From Succinivibrionaceae bacterium (GTDB taxonomy: Bacteria; Pseudomonadota; Gammaproteobacteria; Enterobacterales; Succinivibrionaceae): a stretch of 46,049 nt of DNA. The notes below the pieces were generated by a model that had not been told where the DNA came from, did not search any database, and saw only the letters and a list, made by a program, of their open reading frames with translations. This document shows positions 9,399-19,758 of this stretch, in pieces. Positions within the stretch are counted from its first letter, which is position 1. The number at the start of each line of letters is the position of its first letter. A program made the position numbers and the translations under genes. Where the stretch lies: NCBI GenBank assembly GCA_017480795.1, contig JAFURY010000074.1:1-46049 (forward strand), written 5' to 3'.

Positions 9399-9512
9399 TT
9401 AACCCTGACGCTGCTTATGCTTTGGTTCTTCGCAGATCACGCGGATAACGCCGTGACGCTTGATAACCTTGCACTTGCGGCATATTTTCTTGACTGAAGC
9501 TCCAACTTTCAT
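9399..9512 (-). CDS. rpmJ: 50S ribosomal protein L36
   Basis: A 37-residue protein, [15 protein letters not shown] at the start and [10 protein letters not shown] at the end. Cys11, Cys14, Cys27 and His32 form the zinc ribbon, so this is the zinc-binding (C+) form. It is the last gene of the spc operon, 15 bases after secY. Too short for most gene callers' default cut-off but unambiguous. Confidence 0.97.
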   Translation of the reverse strand: MKVGASVKKICRKCKVIKRHGVIRVICEEPKHKQRQG

Positions 9513-9527
9513 TTTTGACTCCAATAA

Positions 9528-10856
9528 TCAACGGTTTGTAAATTTCAGATTCTGCTTGCGCATCACATCGGCATACTGATGAGATACCTTATGGGCCATC
9601 AGCTGCGAGGTGAAGTCCATTACCACAACCACCACGATCAGCAGCGAAGTGCCGCCGAAGTAGAACTGCACGTTCAGGAAGCTCAGCATGAACTGAGGAA
9701 CCAGACATACCAGCACCATGTACATGGAGCCCACGAAGGTGAGTCTGGTCATGACCTGATCAATGAACCTCGCCGTATGTTCGCCAGGAAGAATGCCTGA
9801 AATGAAAGCTCCGCTCTTTTTGAGATTTTCCGCCAGCTCCTTCGGATTGAACACCAGCGAGGTGTAGAAGAAGCAGAAGAATACAATCGCAAAGGCGTAA
9901 AGCATTTCATACAGCGGCTGACCCGGCTGCAAAATCTGCGAAATGTTGCTAACAACTCTAGCAAAGGCGCTGTCCCCCTGCCCGAACCATGAGGCCACGG
10001 TGGCCGGGAACATGATGATGCTAGATGCGAAGATGGCTGGAATAACACCGGACTGGTTAATTTTCAGCGGCAGATGAGATGTAGGCGGAGCGTACATTCT
10101 TCCAACCTGCTGCTGCCGCGGATAGTGCACCGTGATCTTGCGAAGCGCTCTTTCCATGAACACAACAAAAGTTGTTACGGCAACAACCATAAAAATTATG
10201 CCAATCAGCACAAAGACGTAACTGCTGCCTTCCTGCTTGAACTGTTCGAAGGTGCTTCCGATGGCGTTCGGAAAACCTGCGACAATACCGGCGAAAATGA
10301 TCAGAGATATGCCGTTGCCGACACCTCTTTCGGTGATCTGCTCACCCAGCCACATCAGGAACATTGTTCCTGTAAGCAAGCTTATAGTAGTCGTGAAATA
10401 GAAACTGAATCCGGGATCGATGACGATACCCTGGATCATGTTCGGCAAGCCGGTGGCTATGCCGAACGCCTGCACAGCTCCCAAAATCAGCGTGCCCCAT
10501 CTGGTCATCTGAGTGATCTTGCGCCGGCCGGCCTCGCCCTCCTTCTTCAGCTCCTGGATGGACGGAACCATTACTCCAAGAAGCTGCACGATAATCGCAG
10601 CGGAGATGTAAGGCATGATGCCGAGAGCAAACAGAGAAGCGCGGGAAAGAGCTCCACCACTGAACATGTTGAACATGCCTATGATGGTGCCCTTCTGCTC
10701 CTCCATCACCTGAGCCAGACGCTGAGCGTTGATTCCAGGACATGGAATATGCGAGCCTATTCTGAAGACAACTAAAGCAAGCACAACAAATATGAGTCTC
10801 TGAGTAAGCTCGGAAACTCCCTTATTTGCCTTGTCCAATCCTGGTGTTCTTGCCAT
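9528..10856 (-). CDS. secY: Protein translocase subunit SecY
   Basis: 442 residues, ten hydrophobic segments. Family landmarks include [25 protein letters not shown] in the second segment, [14 protein letters not shown] and the cytoplasmic loop before [13 protein letters not shown]. SecY forms the protein-conducting channel of the inner membrane together with SecE and SecG. Its place between rplO and rpmJ in the spc operon is the classical one. It begins 17 bases after rplO. Confidence 0.99.
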   Translation of the reverse strand: MARTPGLDKANKGVSELTQRLIFVVLALVVFRIGSHIPCPGINAQRLAQVMEEQKGTIIGMFNMFSGGALSRASLFALGIMPYISAAIIVQLLGVMVPSIQELKKEGEAGRRKITQMTRWGTLILGAVQAFGIATGLPNMIQGIVIDPGFSFYFTTTISLLTGTMFLMWLGEQITERGVGNGISLIIFAGIVAGFPNAIGSTFEQFKQEGSSYVFVLIGIIFMVVAVTTFVVFMERALRKITVHYPRQQQVGRMYAPPTSHLPLKINQSGVIPAIFASSIIMFPATVASWFGQGDSAFARVVSNISQILQPGQPLYEMLYAFAIVFFCFFYTSLVFNPKELAENLKKSGAFISGILPGEHTARFIDQVMTRLTFVGSMYMVLVCLVPQFMLSFLNVQFYFGGTSLLIVVVVVMDFTSQLMAHKVSHQYADVMRKQNLKFTNR

Positions 10857-10873
10857 TAGTTTCGCGACCTCTA

Positions 10874-11317
10874 TCAGTTTACTGTGCCGCCTGCGGCTTC
10901 GATGGCTGCCTTGACGCTCTTGGTCACGCCAAGACCTGACAGAGTCAGAGCCTTGTCGACCTGGGTGTGTGCTGACATGACCACCTTCACGTTGACGAAC
11001 TTGTCGGAAATGACGTCAGCCTCTTTAAGCACCAGCACATCGATGTTGGTTACAGGAAGCTTCAGGAGGGCGGCCAGTGGAACCTCGGTGGTTACGGCAG
11101 CCTTTCTTGAATAGAAACCGAACTTAGGCAGACGGATCTTCAGAGGCATCTGGCCGCCTTCAAATCCGTGACGGGTTCCGCCGCTCTTGCGGGCGCCGGC
11201 GCCCTTGATACCGCGACCGGAGGTCTTGCCGATACCGGAACCGATACCGCGACCGAGGCGCACTTTGGCTGGCTTTGAACCAGGAGCCGGGGACAGCTCA
11301 TTCAAACGTAAACCCAT
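10874..11317 (-). CDS. rplO: 50S ribosomal protein L15
   Basis: 147 residues from the ATG at 11317 ([14 protein letters not shown]), which has GAGGAG seven bases upstream; a start five codons earlier would lack a ribosome-binding site. The Gly/Arg-rich N-terminal half ([15 protein letters not shown]) threads into 23S rRNA, and [18 protein letters not shown] is the family core. L15 is a late assembly protein. Tightly spaced between rpmD and secY. Confidence 0.98.
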   Translation of the reverse strand: MGLRLNELSPAPGSKPAKVRLGRGIGSGIGKTSGRGIKGAGARKSGGTRHGFEGGQMPLKIRLPKFGFYSRKAAVTTEVPLAALLKLPVTNIDVLVLKEADVISDKFVNVKVVMSAHTQVDKALTLSGLGVTKSVKAAIEAAGGTVN

Positions 11318-11321
11318 TGTT

Positions 11322-11507
11322 TTACTCCTCAACCTTAACCATGTAGTAAACAGTCTTGATCATGCCACGAATGGAAGGAGTGTCCTTGACCTCTACGGTG
11401 TGACCAATTCTGCGCAGACCCAGACAACGGAGAGTCTCACGGTGAGCAGGAATGCGACCGATGGAACTGCGTGTCTGCGTTACCTTAATTTTCTTTTCGT
11501 CAGCCAT
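11322..11507 (-). CDS. rpmD: 50S ribosomal protein L30
   Basis: 61 residues with [20 protein letters not shown] and [12 protein letters not shown], the compact alpha/beta L30 fold. It contacts 23S rRNA near the 5S region. Packed between rpsE (3-base gap) and rplO in the spc operon. Confidence 0.98.
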   Translation of the reverse strand: MADEKKIKVTQTRSSIGRIPAHRETLRCLGLRRIGHTVEVKDTPSIRGMIKTVYYMVKVEE

Positions 11508-11510
11508 TTC

Positions 11511-12011
11511 TTACCCCAGAATTTCATCAACAGAAAGACCACGCTTTGCGGCAACCTCGTCCGGAGTCTTCATGGAGGCAAGAGCCTTCACGGTGGAACG
11601 AACCACATTCACCGGGTTGGTGGAGCCGTAGGCCTTGGCCAGCACGTTTTCCACGCCGGCAACTTCAAGCACGGCGCGCATAGCGCCGCCGGCGATGATG
11701 CCGGTACCTTCTGCTGCCGGCTTCATGAACACATGAGAGCCGGCATGGTCGCCGGTGACCTCGTGGAAGAGGGTCTTGTTTCTCAGATTGATCTGAATAA
11801 GATTGCGCTTGGCCTGCTCCATCGCCTTGGAGATTGCGGAAGGAACTTCGTGAGCCTTGCCATAGCCGTAACCGAACTTGCCGTTGCCGTCGCCAACCAC
11901 TGTCAAAGCGGAGAACGAGAAGATACGGCCGCCCTTTACTACCTTTGCAACACGGTTAACAGCAACCAGTTTTTCCTGCAGGTCGCCGGTCTGATTTTCA
12001 TTTCTACCCAT
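11511..12011 (-). CDS. rpsE: 30S ribosomal protein S5
   Basis: 166 residues. The N-terminal double-stranded-RNA-binding-like domain shows [19 protein letters not shown] and [20 protein letters not shown]; the C-terminal half has [19 protein letters not shown]5 helps decoding accuracy and mRNA entry, and the loop around VVKGGR is where spectinomycin resistance arises in other bacteria. Spc operon, nine bases after rplR. Confidence 0.99.
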   Translation of the reverse strand: MGRNENQTGDLQEKLVAVNRVAKVVKGGRIFSFSALTVVGDGNGKFGYGYGKAHEVPSAISKAMEQAKRNLIQINLRNKTLFHEVTGDHAGSHVFMKPAAEGTGIIAGGAMRAVLEVAGVENVLAKAYGSTNPVNVVRSTVKALASMKTPDEVAAKRGLSVDEILG

Positions 12012-12020
12012 TTTATATCC

Positions 12021-12368
12021 TTAGAACTGCAGTCCAGCCTCGCGAGCGCCATCAGCAAGAGCGGCTACGCGACCGTGATACTGGAAACCAGAACGATCGA
12101 AAGCCACGGTCTTGACATCCTTTGAAAGAGCTCTTTCAGCGATATACTTGCCAACAACCTTGGCAGCCTCGGCATTGCCGGTGTACTTGACCTGGCCGGC
12201 GATCTCCTTTTCGAGAGTGGAAGCCGCGGCGATCACCTTGCCGGCATCAACAATCTGAGCGTAGATATGACGCGGAGTGCGGAAAACAACGAGACGAACT
12301 GCACCCAACTCTGCCATTTTGCAACGTGCCTTGAGAGCGCGACGTTGACGAGAAGCTTTTTTGTCCAT
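12021..12368 (-). CDS. rplR: 50S ribosomal protein L18
   Basis: 115 residues with a basic N-terminus ([15 protein letters not shown]) and the core [34 protein letters not shown]18 binds 5S rRNA with L5 and brings it into the central protuberance. Nine bases after rplF. Confidence 0.99.
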   Translation of the reverse strand: MDKKASRQRRALKARCKMAELGAVRLVVFRTPRHIYAQIVDAGKVIAAASTLEKEIAGQVKYTGNAEAAKVVGKYIAERALSKDVKTVAFDRSGFQYHGRVAALADGAREAGLQF

Positions 12369-12377
12369 TATTTTTCC

Positions 12378-12911
12378 TTACTTCTTCTTGGTTTCCTTGA
12401 TACGAACATGCTCGTTATCATATCTGATACCCTTTCCCTTGTATGGTTCAGGAGCGCGATATGCGCGGATGTTGGCCGCAAGCTGTCCGAGAATTTCCTT
12501 GTTGGCGCACTTCAGAACGATTTCTGTCTGAGACGGGCACTCGCAGGTAACTCCTTCAGGAATCTTGTGAACTACAGGATGGGAATAGCCCAAAGCCAGA
12601 TTGAGTTCCTGACCCTTGATCTGTGCGCGGTAGCCCACGCCGACCAGAACCAGCTTTCTCTCGTAAGGCTTTTCGGCGCCCTTTACCATGCTGTTTACCA
12701 GAGCGCGTGCGGTGCCGGCCTGGGCCTCGGCGGAAGCGGTGGCGCTCTTTGGAGCGAACTTAACTTCGTTGTTTTCGAGGGTTACAGCGACGTCGTTATG
12801 GATAACTCTTGTGAGAGTCGCAGACTTTGACTTCACAGTTACGGTCTGTCCATCAACCTTGACCTCTACGCCAGCAGGAATGCTGACAGGTGCTTTAGCA
12901 ACACGTGACAT
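12378..12911 (-). CDS. rplF: 50S ribosomal protein L6
   Basis: 177 residues with the duplicated L6 fold; KLVLVGVGYRAQIKG and the C-terminal PEPYKGKGIRYDNE are hallmarks. L6 lies at the base of the factor-binding stalk near the sarcin-ricin loop. Nine bases after rpsH, spc operon. Confidence 0.99.
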   Translation of the reverse strand: MSRVAKAPVSIPAGVEVKVDGQTVTVKSKSATLTRVIHNDVAVTLENNEVKFAPKSATASAEAQAGTARALVNSMVKGAEKPYERKLVLVGVGYRAQIKGQELNLALGYSHPVVHKIPEGVTCECPSQTEIVLKCANKEILGQLAANIRAYRAPEPYKGKGIRYDNEHVRIKETKKK

Positions 12912-12920
12912 TTTTTCCCC

Positions 12921-13313
12921 TTATGCTACGTAGCAGATGATTTCGCCGCCGAGCTTGGCCTTGCGGGCAGCGCGGTCGGTCATGATACCCTTTGAAGTGG
13001 AAACCACGGCGATGCCAAGACCGTTCATGATCTGAGGCAGTTCGTAGCTTCTCTTGTAAACTCTGAGACCAGGACGGGAAACTCTGCGGATCATCTCGAC
13101 CACAGGCTTGCCCTGGAAATACTTGAGTTCGACTTCAAGCACCTTCTTAACGTCACCGGTTACGGTGTAGTTTGCGATATAACCTTCATCCTTCAGAAGC
13201 TTGGCAATGGCGGCTTTCTGCTTGGAGGCTGGCATACTTACGGCAATTTTACCGGCAGTCTGACCGTTTCTGATACGGGTCAGCATATCTGCGATAGGAT
13301 CTTGCATACTCAT
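12921..13313 (-). CDS. rpsH: 30S ribosomal protein S8
   Basis: 130 residues, starting [16 protein letters not shown], with the RNA-binding C-terminal part [20 protein letters not shown]8 binds the central domain of 16S rRNA early in assembly and, in E. coli, represses the spc operon by binding near the rplE start. The intergenic region before rplE is only 12 bases here, so any S8 site would overlap coding sequence. Confidence 0.99.
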   Translation of the reverse strand: MSMQDPIADMLTRIRNGQTAGKIAVSMPASKQKAAIAKLLKDEGYIANYTVTGDVKKVLEVELKYFQGKPVVEMIRRVSRPGLRVYKRSYELPQIMNGLGIAVVSTSKGIMTDRAARKAKLGGEIICYVA

Positions 13314-13330
13314 AGGTCAAATTCCTCCGA

Positions 13331-13636
13331 TTACCAACTAGCTTTCTTTAAACCAGGAACTTCGCCTCTCATCATCAGCTCGCGCAGCTTGAGACGGCAA
13401 AGGCCGAACTTGCGCAGATTGCCGTGAGGACGGCCGGTGATGGCGCAACGTCTGCGAAGACGGCTTGCGCTGGAATCACGAGGAAGCTTCTGCAGATCCT
13501 GCACGGCCTGCCAGCGCTCTTCTTCTGAAAGTTTCGGATCGACGATCTTGGCCTTGAGTTCCTGACGCTTCTGGAAGTACTTGTTAACCAACTTTTCGCG
13601 CTTTAACTCGCGATTAATCATAGATGTTTTTGCCAT
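13331..13636 (-). CDS. rpsN: 30S ribosomal protein S14, long form
   Basis: 101 residues, the long proteobacterial form that lacks the paired CxxC zinc knuckles of the short form (only [10 protein letters not shown] and [10 protein letters not shown] carry single cysteines). The C-terminus [13 protein letters not shown] is invariant. S14 sits in the small-subunit head. Nine bases after rplE, spc operon. Confidence 0.99.
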   Translation of the reverse strand: MAKTSMINRELKREKLVNKYFQKRQELKAKIVDPKLSEEERWQAVQDLQKLPRDSSASRLRRRCAITGRPHGNLRKFGLCRLKLRELMMRGEVPGLKKASW

Positions 13637-13645
13637 AGCCTTACC

Positions 13646-14185
13646 TTACTTGCGGAATGGGAAGTTGAAGGCCTCAAGAAGAGCCTTGCCTTCATCATCG
13701 GTCTTAGCGGAAGTGGTGATGGTGATGTCCAAACCACGAACGCGGTCAACCTTGTCATAGTCTATTTCAGGGAAAATGATCTGCTCGCGCACGCCCATGG
13801 AATAGTTTCCTTTGCCATCGAAGGACTTGTCGCTCACGCCGCGGAAGTCGCGGATACGAGGAATGGCAATGCAAATAAGACGCTCAAGGAATTCCCACAT
13901 TCTCTCGCCGCGGAGAGTTACCTTGCAGCCGATAGGATATCCTTCGCGGATCTTGAATCCTGCGACTGACTTGCGGGCCTTGGTGATCAGAGGCTTCTGT
14001 CCGGAAATCGCAGCCAGATCGTTGGCGGCATTTTCCAAAATCTTCTTGTCGTCAAGAGCCTCGCCGACACCCATGTTCAGGGTGATTTTTTCGATTCGAG
14101 GGACTTGCATGACAGTCTTGTAACCAAACTGTTGCATCAGTTTGCCGACTACCTCATTTCTGTAAATATCATGTAGTTTCGCCAT
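13646..14185 (-). CDS. rplE: 50S ribosomal protein L5
   Basis: 179 residues, with [30 protein letters not shown] and [20 protein letters not shown]5 binds 5S rRNA in the central protuberance and touches the P-site tRNA. In E. coli the rplE start region is the S8 target for feedback control of the spc operon. Twelve bases after rplX. Confidence 0.99.
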   Translation of the reverse strand: MAKLHDIYRNEVVGKLMQQFGYKTVMQVPRIEKITLNMGVGEALDDKKILENAANDLAAISGQKPLITKARKSVAGFKIREGYPIGCKVTLRGERMWEFLERLICIAIPRIRDFRGVSDKSFDGKGNYSMGVREQIIFPEIDYDKVDRVRGLDITITTSAKTDDEGKALLEAFNFPFRK

Positions 14186-14197
14186 CGCTTACTCCAG

Positions 14198-14524
14198 TTA
14201 TTTTACAATCTCTTTCTTTGTTGACTTGTAGATGCGGATCTTTTTGCCGTCAACAAAATCGAAACCTACGCGATCCGCCTTTCCGGTCTCAGGGTTGTAG
14301 ATCGCAACGTTGGAAACATCGATAGGTGCTTCCTTTTTGATAATTTTGCCAGGTTCTCCGGTCATCTTGTTAGGCTTGACGTTCTTGGAAACCATGTTGA
14401 AGCCTTCAACAACGACCTGATGCTTGTCGGGGATAACCCTGACCACCCTGCCATGTTTGCCCTTGTCGGCAGTCTTTCCGGTTAAGATGACAACTTCGTC
14501 GCCTTTAACAATCTTAGCGGCCAT
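14198..14524 (-). CDS. rplX: 50S ribosomal protein L24
   Basis: 108 residues with a KOW motif at the N-terminus ([20 protein letters not shown]). L24 initiates large-subunit assembly and lies near the tunnel exit. Eleven bases after rplN in the spc operon. Confidence 0.99.
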   Translation of the reverse strand: MAAKIVKGDEVVILTGKTADKGKHGRVVRVIPDKHQVVVEGFNMVSKNVKPNKMTGEPGKIIKKEAPIDVSNVAIYNPETGKADRVGFDFVDGKKIRIYKSTKKEIVK

Positions 14525-14535
14525 TTTCTTCTTCC

Positions 14536-14904
14536 TTAAAGAACTTCCGGAGCCAGGGAAACAATCTTCATGAACTTCTCAGTACGAAGTTCACGAGTAA
14601 CCGGTCCGAAAATACGAGTACCAATTGGCTCCAGGTTATTGTTCAGCAGAACAGCAGCATTGCTGTCAAACCGAATAACGGAACCATCCTGACGTCTAAC
14701 GCCTTTTCTGGTGCGAACAACTACCGCATTGTACACGTCGCCCTTGTTGACCTTACCGCGTGGGATGGCTTCCTTGATTGAAACCTTGATAACGTCGCCA
14801 ATGGCCGCGTAGCGGCGATGTGAGCCACCGAGAACCTTAATACACATTACCTTGCGAGCGCCGGAATTGTCGGCAACCTCGAGAGTACTTTGCATCTGGA
14901 TCAT
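14536..14904 (-). CDS. rplN: 50S ribosomal protein L14
   Basis: 122 residues, [20 protein letters not shown] at the start and [12 protein letters not shown] at the end, full family length. L14 is at the subunit interface and binds the silencing factor RsfS in bacteria that have it. First gene of the spc operon; its upstream region holds a promoter and a terminator-like hairpin. Confidence 0.99.
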   Translation of the reverse strand: MIQMQSTLEVADNSGARKVMCIKVLGGSHRRYAAIGDVIKVSIKEAIPRGKVNKGDVYNAVVVRTRKGVRRQDGSVIRFDSNAAVLLNNNLEPIGTRIFGPVTRELRTEKFMKIVSLAPEVL

Positions 14905-14923
14905 GAATGTTCTCCATCACTCT

Positions 14924-14948
14924 AAAAAAACGCATTTCATAGAAATGC
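14924..14948 (-). terminator. Terminator-like hairpin in the spc leader, possible attenuator
   Basis: On the minus strand a perfect seven-base-pair stem, GCATTTC, loop TAT, GAAATGC, is followed by G and seven T. It lies downstream of the spc promoter and 20 bases before the rplN start, so it would stop part of the transcripts initiated there. It could also be a second terminator for readthrough from S10. Confidence 0.6.
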
Positions 14949-14976
14949 AAAACCCTGCCTATTTCAAAGGCACTGT

Positions 14977-14985
14977 ATCATAGCA
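14977..14985 (-). promoter_or_regulatory. Extended -10 promoter of the spc operon
   Basis: On the minus strand TGCTATGAT, that is a TGn extension plus a near-consensus -10. A convincing -35 at normal spacing is missing; TTTACA lies 19 bases upstream. It sits between the S10 terminator and rplN. Confidence 0.6.
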
Positions 14986-15002
14986 CAAAAAACGTGATAT
15001 GT

Positions 15003-15031
15003 GTAAAAAAAATAGGACCGGATAACCGGCC
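15003..15031 (-). terminator. Rho-independent terminator of the S10 operon
   Basis: Minus-strand stem GGCCGG/CCGGTCC with a four-base loop and one G-T pair, followed by TA and a run of T. It lies 36 bases after the rpsQ stop and separates the S10 and spc operons. Confidence 0.85.
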
Positions 15032-15067
15032 CCGATTTTAACTGTCTCTTAGTCTACTGACGTCTGA

Positions 15068-15337
15068 TCACTTGGCAGACTCAACTACAGAAACAAGAGT
15101 CCATGAGATGGTCTTGGAAATAGGACGACATTCTCTGATTTCCACTACATCACCAACCTTGGCCTCGTTATTGACATCCTGTACGTGAAGCTTGGTAGTT
15201 TTCTTGACGATCTTGCCATAAACGGGATGCTTGACGCGTCTTTCAACAGCGCAGACAAAAGCCTTCTGCATCTTATCGCTCACTACTACGGCACGCAGAG
15301 TACGGACCTTTTTTTCTTCCTTGATCTCTTCGTTCAT
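15068..15337 (-). CDS. rpsQ: 30S ribosomal protein S17
   Basis: 89 residues with an OB fold: [40 protein letters not shown] and the C-terminal [14 protein letters not shown]17 is a primary 16S rRNA binder in the small-subunit body. Last gene of the S10 operon; its ATG shares one base with the rpmC stop (TAATG). Confidence 0.99.
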   Translation of the reverse strand: MNEEIKEEKKVRTLRAVVVSDKMQKAFVCAVERRVKHPVYGKIVKKTTKLHVQDVNNEAKVGDVVEIRECRPISKTISWTLVSVVESAK

Positions 15338-15528
15338 TACTGACCTGCCTTTTCAGTTATAACAGTCTTCACACGAGCAATGTCGCGACGTACTTCCTTA
15401 AGGGTATGAGGCTTATCAAGCTTGCCGGTCTTGTTGGCGAACTTCAGTTCGAATTCCTTCTTGGTAAGCTCTACAAGTTCATTCTTAAGATCTTCTACGT
15501 TCTTTTCACGAAGTTCCTGTGCTTTCAT
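15337..15528 (-). CDS. rpmC: 50S ribosomal protein L29
   Basis: 63 residues, a two-helix protein: [18 protein letters not shown] followed by the typical [12 protein letters not shown]29 lies next to L23 at the tunnel exit. It overlaps both neighbours by one base (TAATG), which suggests translational coupling of rplP, rpmC and rpsQ. Confidence 0.99.
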   Translation of the reverse strand: MKAQELREKNVEDLKNELVELTKKEFELKFANKTGKLDKPHTLKEVRRDIARVKTVITEKAGQ

Positions 15529-15941
15529 TACATCACCGTCCTGCTTACAAAAGTGGTTTTAACGGAAAGTTTGGCTGCGGCCAGCGCGAAAGCGTTGCGC
15601 GCAGTCTCCTCCTTAACACCGCCCATTTCATAGAGGACCTTGCCTGGCTGGATGACAGCCACCCAGTACTCAACGGTACCCTTACCTTTACCCTGACGAA
15701 CGCCAAGAGCCTTTTCGGTAATAGGCTTGTCCGGAAACACTCTGATCCAGACCTGACCTTCACGCTGAATGTAACGTGTCATGGTACGACGGGCTGCTTC
15801 AATCTGACGGGCAGTCAGATGACCGCGGGTAACAGCCTTAAGACCGAATTCGCCGAACTCGACTGTGTTGCCAGTCTGAGCCAGACCGCGATTGCGACCC
15901 TTCTGAACCTTGCGGAATTTAGTACGTTTTGGTTGTAACAT
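15528..15941 (-). CDS. rplP: 50S ribosomal protein L16
   Basis: 137 residues, [19 protein letters not shown] at the start, with [14 protein letters not shown] and [17 protein letters not shown]16 contacts the A-site tRNA elbow and completes the peptidyl transferase region late in assembly. Thirteen bases after rpsC. Confidence 0.99.
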   Translation of the reverse strand: MLQPKRTKFRKVQKGRNRGLAQTGNTVEFGEFGLKAVTRGHLTARQIEAARRTMTRYIQREGQVWIRVFPDKPITEKALGVRQGKGKGTVEYWVAVIQPGKVLYEMGGVKEETARNAFALAAAKLSVKTTFVSRTVM

Positions 15942-15954
15942 TTAACCTTTCTCC

Positions 15955-16665
15955 TTACTTATTTCCACGACCCTTGCCACGCTTGTTCTTCGGAGCGCTG
16001 TTCTTCTCGGCCTGCTCGGCCTCGACAGCGGCAATGCCGCCAAGAACCTCACCCTTGAAGATCCAAACCTTGATTCCGATAACGCCGTAGGTGGTGCGAG
16101 CTTCGGAAACAGCGTAGTCGATGTCGGCGCGGAGAGTGTGAAGAGGAACGCGACCCTCGCGGATCCACTCTGAACGGGCGATTTCGGCGCCGCCGAGACG
16201 GCCGCTGACCTCAATCTTTACGCCCTGTGCTCCGGCGCTCATGGCGCCCTTGATGGCCTTCTTCATGGCCCGGCGGAACATGACGCGGTTTTCCAGCTGC
16301 TGAGCGATGCTGTCTGCAACCAGCTTGCTGTCAAGATCAGGCTTGCGGATCTCGGATACGTTGATCTGAGCGGCAACGCCGGTGATGGCGGTGATCTTGT
16401 TGCGGATCTTTTCGATGGACTCGCCGCGCTGGCCCCATACAAGGCCCGGACGGGCGGTGCTGATATTTACCTTGATACTCTTGGCGAACCGCTCGATCTG
16501 GATACGAGACACAGACTTGTCCTTCATGGTCTCCATGAGGTGCTGGCGCACCTTGAAGTCGGAAGCCAGGTTCTGCGCGTATTCCTTGGAATTGGCATAC
16601 CAGTTTGATGTGAACTGCTTGGTAATACCTAGGCGGATACCATTTGGATTAATTTTCTGACCCAT
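15955..16665 (-). CDS. rpsC: 30S ribosomal protein S3
   Basis: 236 residues. The KH domain (about 40-110) has [20 protein letters not shown] and [13 protein letters not shown]; the C-terminal domain has [21 protein letters not shown]3 lines the mRNA entry channel with S4 and S5 and takes part in helicase activity. The tail from residue 210 is Lys/Arg-rich. Ten bases after rplV. Confidence 0.99.
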   Translation of the reverse strand: MGQKINPNGIRLGITKQFTSNWYANSKEYAQNLASDFKVRQHLMETMKDKSVSRIQIERFAKSIKVNISTARPGLVWGQRGESIEKIRNKITAITGVAAQINVSEIRKPDLDSKLVADSIAQQLENRVMFRRAMKKAIKGAMSAGAQGVKIEVSGRLGGAEIARSEWIREGRVPLHTLRADIDYAVSEARTTYGVIGIKVWIFKGEVLGGIAAVEAEQAEKNSAPKNKRGKGRGNK

Positions 16666-16675
16666 TTACTATCTC

Positions 16676-17011
16676 CTAGCGATCAGACACAACAACACAA
16701 ATATGGCAGGTGCGCTTAACGATTCTGTTGGCGCGACCCTTTGCACGCGGAAACACACGCTTCATGGAAGGACCTTCGTCCACCATTACGGTCTGTACCC
16801 TGAGCGCATCCACATCTGCCTCTTCGTTGTTCACCGCGTTGGCTACGGCGGAATTCACCACCTTGTACAGCAGCGCGGCGCCGTGACGAGGGCTGAACTT
16901 CAACAAATTCAATGCGTCTTCAACACGAAGGCCTCTGATCTGATTGGCAACCAGACGTGTCTTCTGAGCAGAAGATCGTGCATAACGATGAATAGCTTTA
17001 GCTTCAATCAT
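16676..17011 (-). CDS. rplV: 50S ribosomal protein L22
   Basis: 111 residues. The extended beta-hairpin tip, [20 protein letters not shown], reaches into the peptide tunnel and forms the constriction with L4, where macrolide resistance changes occur in other bacteria. Sixteen bases after rpsS, S10 operon. Confidence 0.99.
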   Translation of the reverse strand: MIEAKAIHRYARSSAQKTRLVANQIRGLRVEDALNLLKFSPRHGAALLYKVVNSAVANAVNNEEADVDALRVQTVMVDEGPSMKRVFPRAKGRANRIVKRTCHICVVVSDR

Positions 17012-17027
17012 TTATATCTCTCCTCTA

Positions 17028-17303
17028 CTACTTCTTGGAAGCCTTGTCGGCTGCGTGACCGCGGAACAAACGGGTTGGAGCGAACTCGCCAAGCTTGTGG
17101 CCTACCATTTCGTCCGTGACGTATACAGGTACGTGCTGACGACCATTATGGACAGCAATGGTCATACCAATCATGGTAGGTATGATCATAGAGCGGCGGC
17201 TCCAAGTCTTGATAGGCTTCTTGTCACCGGTTTCCATTGCTTTCTCTACCTTCTTCTGCAAGTGCAGGTCAATGAAGGGCCCTTTCTTGAGAGAACGTGG
17301 CAT
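17028..17303 (-). CDS. rpsS: 30S ribosomal protein S19
   Basis: 91 residues with [15 protein letters not shown] at the start and [14 protein letters not shown] at the end. S19 is in the small-subunit head beside S13 and helps form bridge B1a. Eighteen bases after rplB in the S10 operon. Confidence 0.99.
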   Translation of the reverse strand: MPRSLKKGPFIDLHLQKKVEKAMETGDKKPIKTWSRRSMIIPTMIGMTIAVHNGRQHVPVYVTDEMVGHKLGEFAPTRLFRGHAADKASKK

Positions 17304-17321
17304 GGTTATTACCTCTAAAAA

Positions 17322-18143
17322 TTACTTACTGCGATGATGTACGATGTACTTTTCAGTACGCTTATTCTTGCGGGTCTTGAAGCCCTTGCACTTGGTTCCC
17401 CATGGAGAAACCGGCTGAATGCCCTTGTTGCGGCCTTCACCACCACCGTGCGGATGGTCGATTGGGTTCATGGACATACCGCGAACGGTAGGACGAACGC
17501 CGACCCATCTCTTGGCGCCAGCCTTGCCGTACTGCCGAAGCATGTGCTCGCTGTTGCCGACTTCGCCGATTGTGGCGCGGCCGTCCGCAAGCACCTTTCT
17601 CATTTCGCCGGAGCGCAGACGGATAGTCACATAGGCGCCGTCGCGAGCCACCAGCTGAGCGAAAGCTCCGGCGGAGCGGGCCAGCTGAGCGCCCTTGCCC
17701 GGGAACAGTTCGACCGCGTGAACGGTGGTGCCCACAGGAATGTTGCGCATTGGCAAAGTGTTGCCCACGCGGATAGGAGCATCGGAGCCCGATACCACGG
17801 TATCTCCGGCCTTCAGACCCTTAGGAGCGAGAATATAGTTTCTTACGCCATCCTCGTAGCAGATGAGAGCGATGTTGGCGGAGCGGTTAGGATCGTACTC
17901 GATTCTTTCAACCTTGGCGCTGATGCTGTCCTTGACGCGCTTGAAATCAACCAGACGGTAAAACTGCTTGTGACCGCCGCCAATGTGACGGGTGGTGATG
18001 CGACCTGCGTTGTTGCGACCGCCGGTCTTGGCCTTGGATACAACCAGAGGCTTGAACGGATCACCCTTGTACAGATCAGGAGTCTTGACTTTGATTACAT
18101 GACGACGTCCAGCAGAAGTCGGCTTACATTTGATAACTGACAT
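17322..18143 (-). CDS. rplB: 50S ribosomal protein L2
   Basis: 273 residues, full length. Typical segments are [19 protein letters not shown] near residue 45 and the C-terminal [19 protein letters not shown], which contains the conserved histidine near the peptidyl transferase centre. L2 is needed for subunit joining. Eleven bases after rplW. Confidence 0.99.
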   Translation of the reverse strand: MSVIKCKPTSAGRRHVIKVKTPDLYKGDPFKPLVVSKAKTGGRNNAGRITTRHIGGGHKQFYRLVDFKRVKDSISAKVERIEYDPNRSANIALICYEDGVRNYILAPKGLKAGDTVVSGSDAPIRVGNTLPMRNIPVGTTVHAVELFPGKGAQLARSAGAFAQLVARDGAYVTIRLRSGEMRKVLADGRATIGEVGNSEHMLRQYGKAGAKRWVGVRPTVRGMSMNPIDHPHGGGEGRNKGIQPVSPWGTKCKGFKTRKNKRTEKYIVHHRSK

Positions 18144-18154
18144 TTTCCACTCCC

Positions 18155-18478
18155 TTAATTATCACCAGCTTTGCCCAGATCCTTGGCCACGTCTTCCATG
18201 GTCTGGCCTTCAGGAACTCTAACCTTTACATAGGCCTTCTTCCAGTCCTGACGCTTGCCCAGTCGGTATCTGGTACGTCTGCTCTTGCCCAGCACGTTGA
18301 GAGTGTTCACTCTTTCAACTTCGAAGCCCAGGCAGAACTTGACGGCATCCCTGATATCCTTCTTGCTTGCCTTTGGCAGAACTCTCAGCACCAGAGTCTC
18401 GTTCTGACCGAGGTTATAAGCCTTCTCGGAAAATATATTAGACTTAATCACGTCTAACAGGTATTCTTGACGGTTCAT
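18155..18478 (-). CDS. rplW: 50S ribosomal protein L23
   Basis: 107 residues with [12 protein letters not shown] and the hairpin region [21 protein letters not shown]23 is the docking platform at the tunnel exit for trigger factor and SRP. Its ATG overlaps the rplD stop by one base (TAATG). Confidence 0.98.
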   Translation of the reverse strand: MNRQEYLLDVIKSNIFSEKAYNLGQNETLVLRVLPKASKKDIRDAVKFCLGFEVERVNTLNVLGKSRRTRYRLGKRQDWKKAYVKVRVPEGQTMEDVAKDLGKAGDN

Positions 18479-19083
18479 TATTTCAGTGACTCCTCAACTT
18501 CTTTTACAGCATCGGCTGTAATCAATACCTTCTCAAAACGGATCAGGCTTACCGGATCGATTGCTCTCACGTCGCGAACGTCCACCTTGTAGAGGTTGCG
18601 GGAGGAGAGATAGAGATTCTCGTCCACATCCTTCTTGATGATAAGCACGTCGTTCAGATCCATGGACTTCAGCTTTTCAACCAGAGCCTTGGTCTTAGGC
18701 TGATCAACGGAGAAATCGTTGACCACCACCAGACGGTTCTGACGAACCAGCTCGGAGAAAATGCTCTGCAGCGCGGCGCGGTACATCTTGCGGTTGACCT
18801 TCTGGCTGTGATCCTGAGGACGAGCCGCAAAGGTTACGCCGCCGCTTCTCCACAGCGGAGAGCGGATGCTGCCGGCGCGGGCGCGGCCGGTGCCCTTCTG
18901 GTTCCATGGCTTCTTGCCGCCGCCGGAAACCTCAGAGCGGTTCTTCTGCTTGCGGGAACCCTGACGGGCAGCGTTGTTGTAGGCGACAACAACCTGGTGG
19001 ATCAGAGCTTCGTTATACTCACGCGCAAAAGTAGTTTCAGAAACCTGAAGAGCACCCTGGGTGTCTTTCATTACTAATTCCAT
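18478..19083 (-). CDS. rplD: 50S ribosomal protein L4, S10 operon regulator
   Basis: 201 residues, [19 protein letters not shown] at the start, with the tunnel loop [20 protein letters not shown] and [19 protein letters not shown]4 lines the peptide tunnel. In Gammaproteobacteria it also binds the S10 leader to cause attenuation and translational repression of all eleven genes; a structured leader is present at 20074-20246. Seventeen bases after rplC. Confidence 0.99.
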   Translation of the reverse strand: MELVMKDTQGALQVSETTFAREYNEALIHQVVVAYNNAARQGSRKQKNRSEVSGGGKKPWNQKGTGRARAGSIRSPLWRSGGVTFAARPQDHSQKVNRKMYRAALQSIFSELVRQNRLVVVNDFSVDQPKTKALVEKLKSMDLNDVLIIKKDVDENLYLSSRNLYKVDVRDVRAIDPVSLIRFEKVLITADAVKEVEESLK

Positions 19084-19100
19084 TACTATCTCCCCAAGTA

Positions 19101-19739
19101 TTAAACTCTAACAGACGGTCTGACAATGATATTGCCGTCCACTGCGCCTGGAACCGCGCCCTTGACCAGCAACAGATTGCGTTCCACGTCTACACGAACC
19201 ACTTCAAGGCTCTGCACCGTAGTGGTGACGTTGCCCAGATGGCCGGCCATGGTCTTGCCCTTGAAAACGCGACCAGGGGTCTGGTTCTGACCGGTGGAAC
19301 CCGGAACGCGGTGCGAACGGGAGTTGCCGTGAGTCATATCCTGAGTGCGGAAGTTCCATCTCTTGACGGTGCCGGCAAAGCCCTTGCCCTTGGAGATGCC
19401 GGTGACGTCAACCTTCTTGATTTCGTTGAAGAGGTCGACCTTAACCTCGGAACCTACCTGATATGCGCTTACCTCGTCCTCGGCCAGGCGGAATTCCCAT
19501 AAGCCGCGACCGGCTTCGACACCGGCCTTCTCGAAATGGCCCTTTTCAGCCTTGTTCAGACGGCTTGCCTTGACGCTTCCGGTAGTAACCTGGATCGCGT
19601 TGTAGCCGTCGGACTCCTGGGTTTTGACCTGAGTGACGCGATTTGCTTTAACTTCGATAACAGTCACAGGGATTGATACGCCGTTGTCGTTGAAGATACG
19701 GGTCATACCAAGCTTGCGACCGACTAAACCGATTGACAT
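19101..19739 (-). CDS. rplC: 50S ribosomal protein L3
   Basis: 212 residues. The finger that approaches the peptidyl transferase centre is visible as [20 protein letters not shown], including the glutamine that PrmB methylates in E. coli. L3 begins large-subunit assembly at the 3' end of 23S rRNA. Nineteen bases after rpsJ. Confidence 0.99.
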   Translation of the reverse strand: MSIGLVGRKLGMTRIFNDNGVSIPVTVIEVKANRVTQVKTQESDGYNAIQVTTGSVKASRLNKAEKGHFEKAGVEAGRGLWEFRLAEDEVSAYQVGSEVKVDLFNEIKKVDVTGISKGKGFAGTVKRWNFRTQDMTHGNSRSHRVPGSTGQNQTPGRVFKGKTMAGHLGNVTTTVQSLEVVRVDVERNLLLVKGAVPGAVDGNIIVRPSVRV

Positions 19740-19758
19740 TTGTTTTTACCTCTTTCCG

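Noticed and set aside
10074..10775. Open frame of 233 codons on the plus strand
   Set aside because: Lies entirely antisense to secY; composition is His/Arg/Ser-rich with no motif, typical of a shadow.
17334..18140. Open frame of 268 codons on the plus strand
   Set aside because: Exact antisense of rplB; no recognisable domain and no ribosome-binding site.
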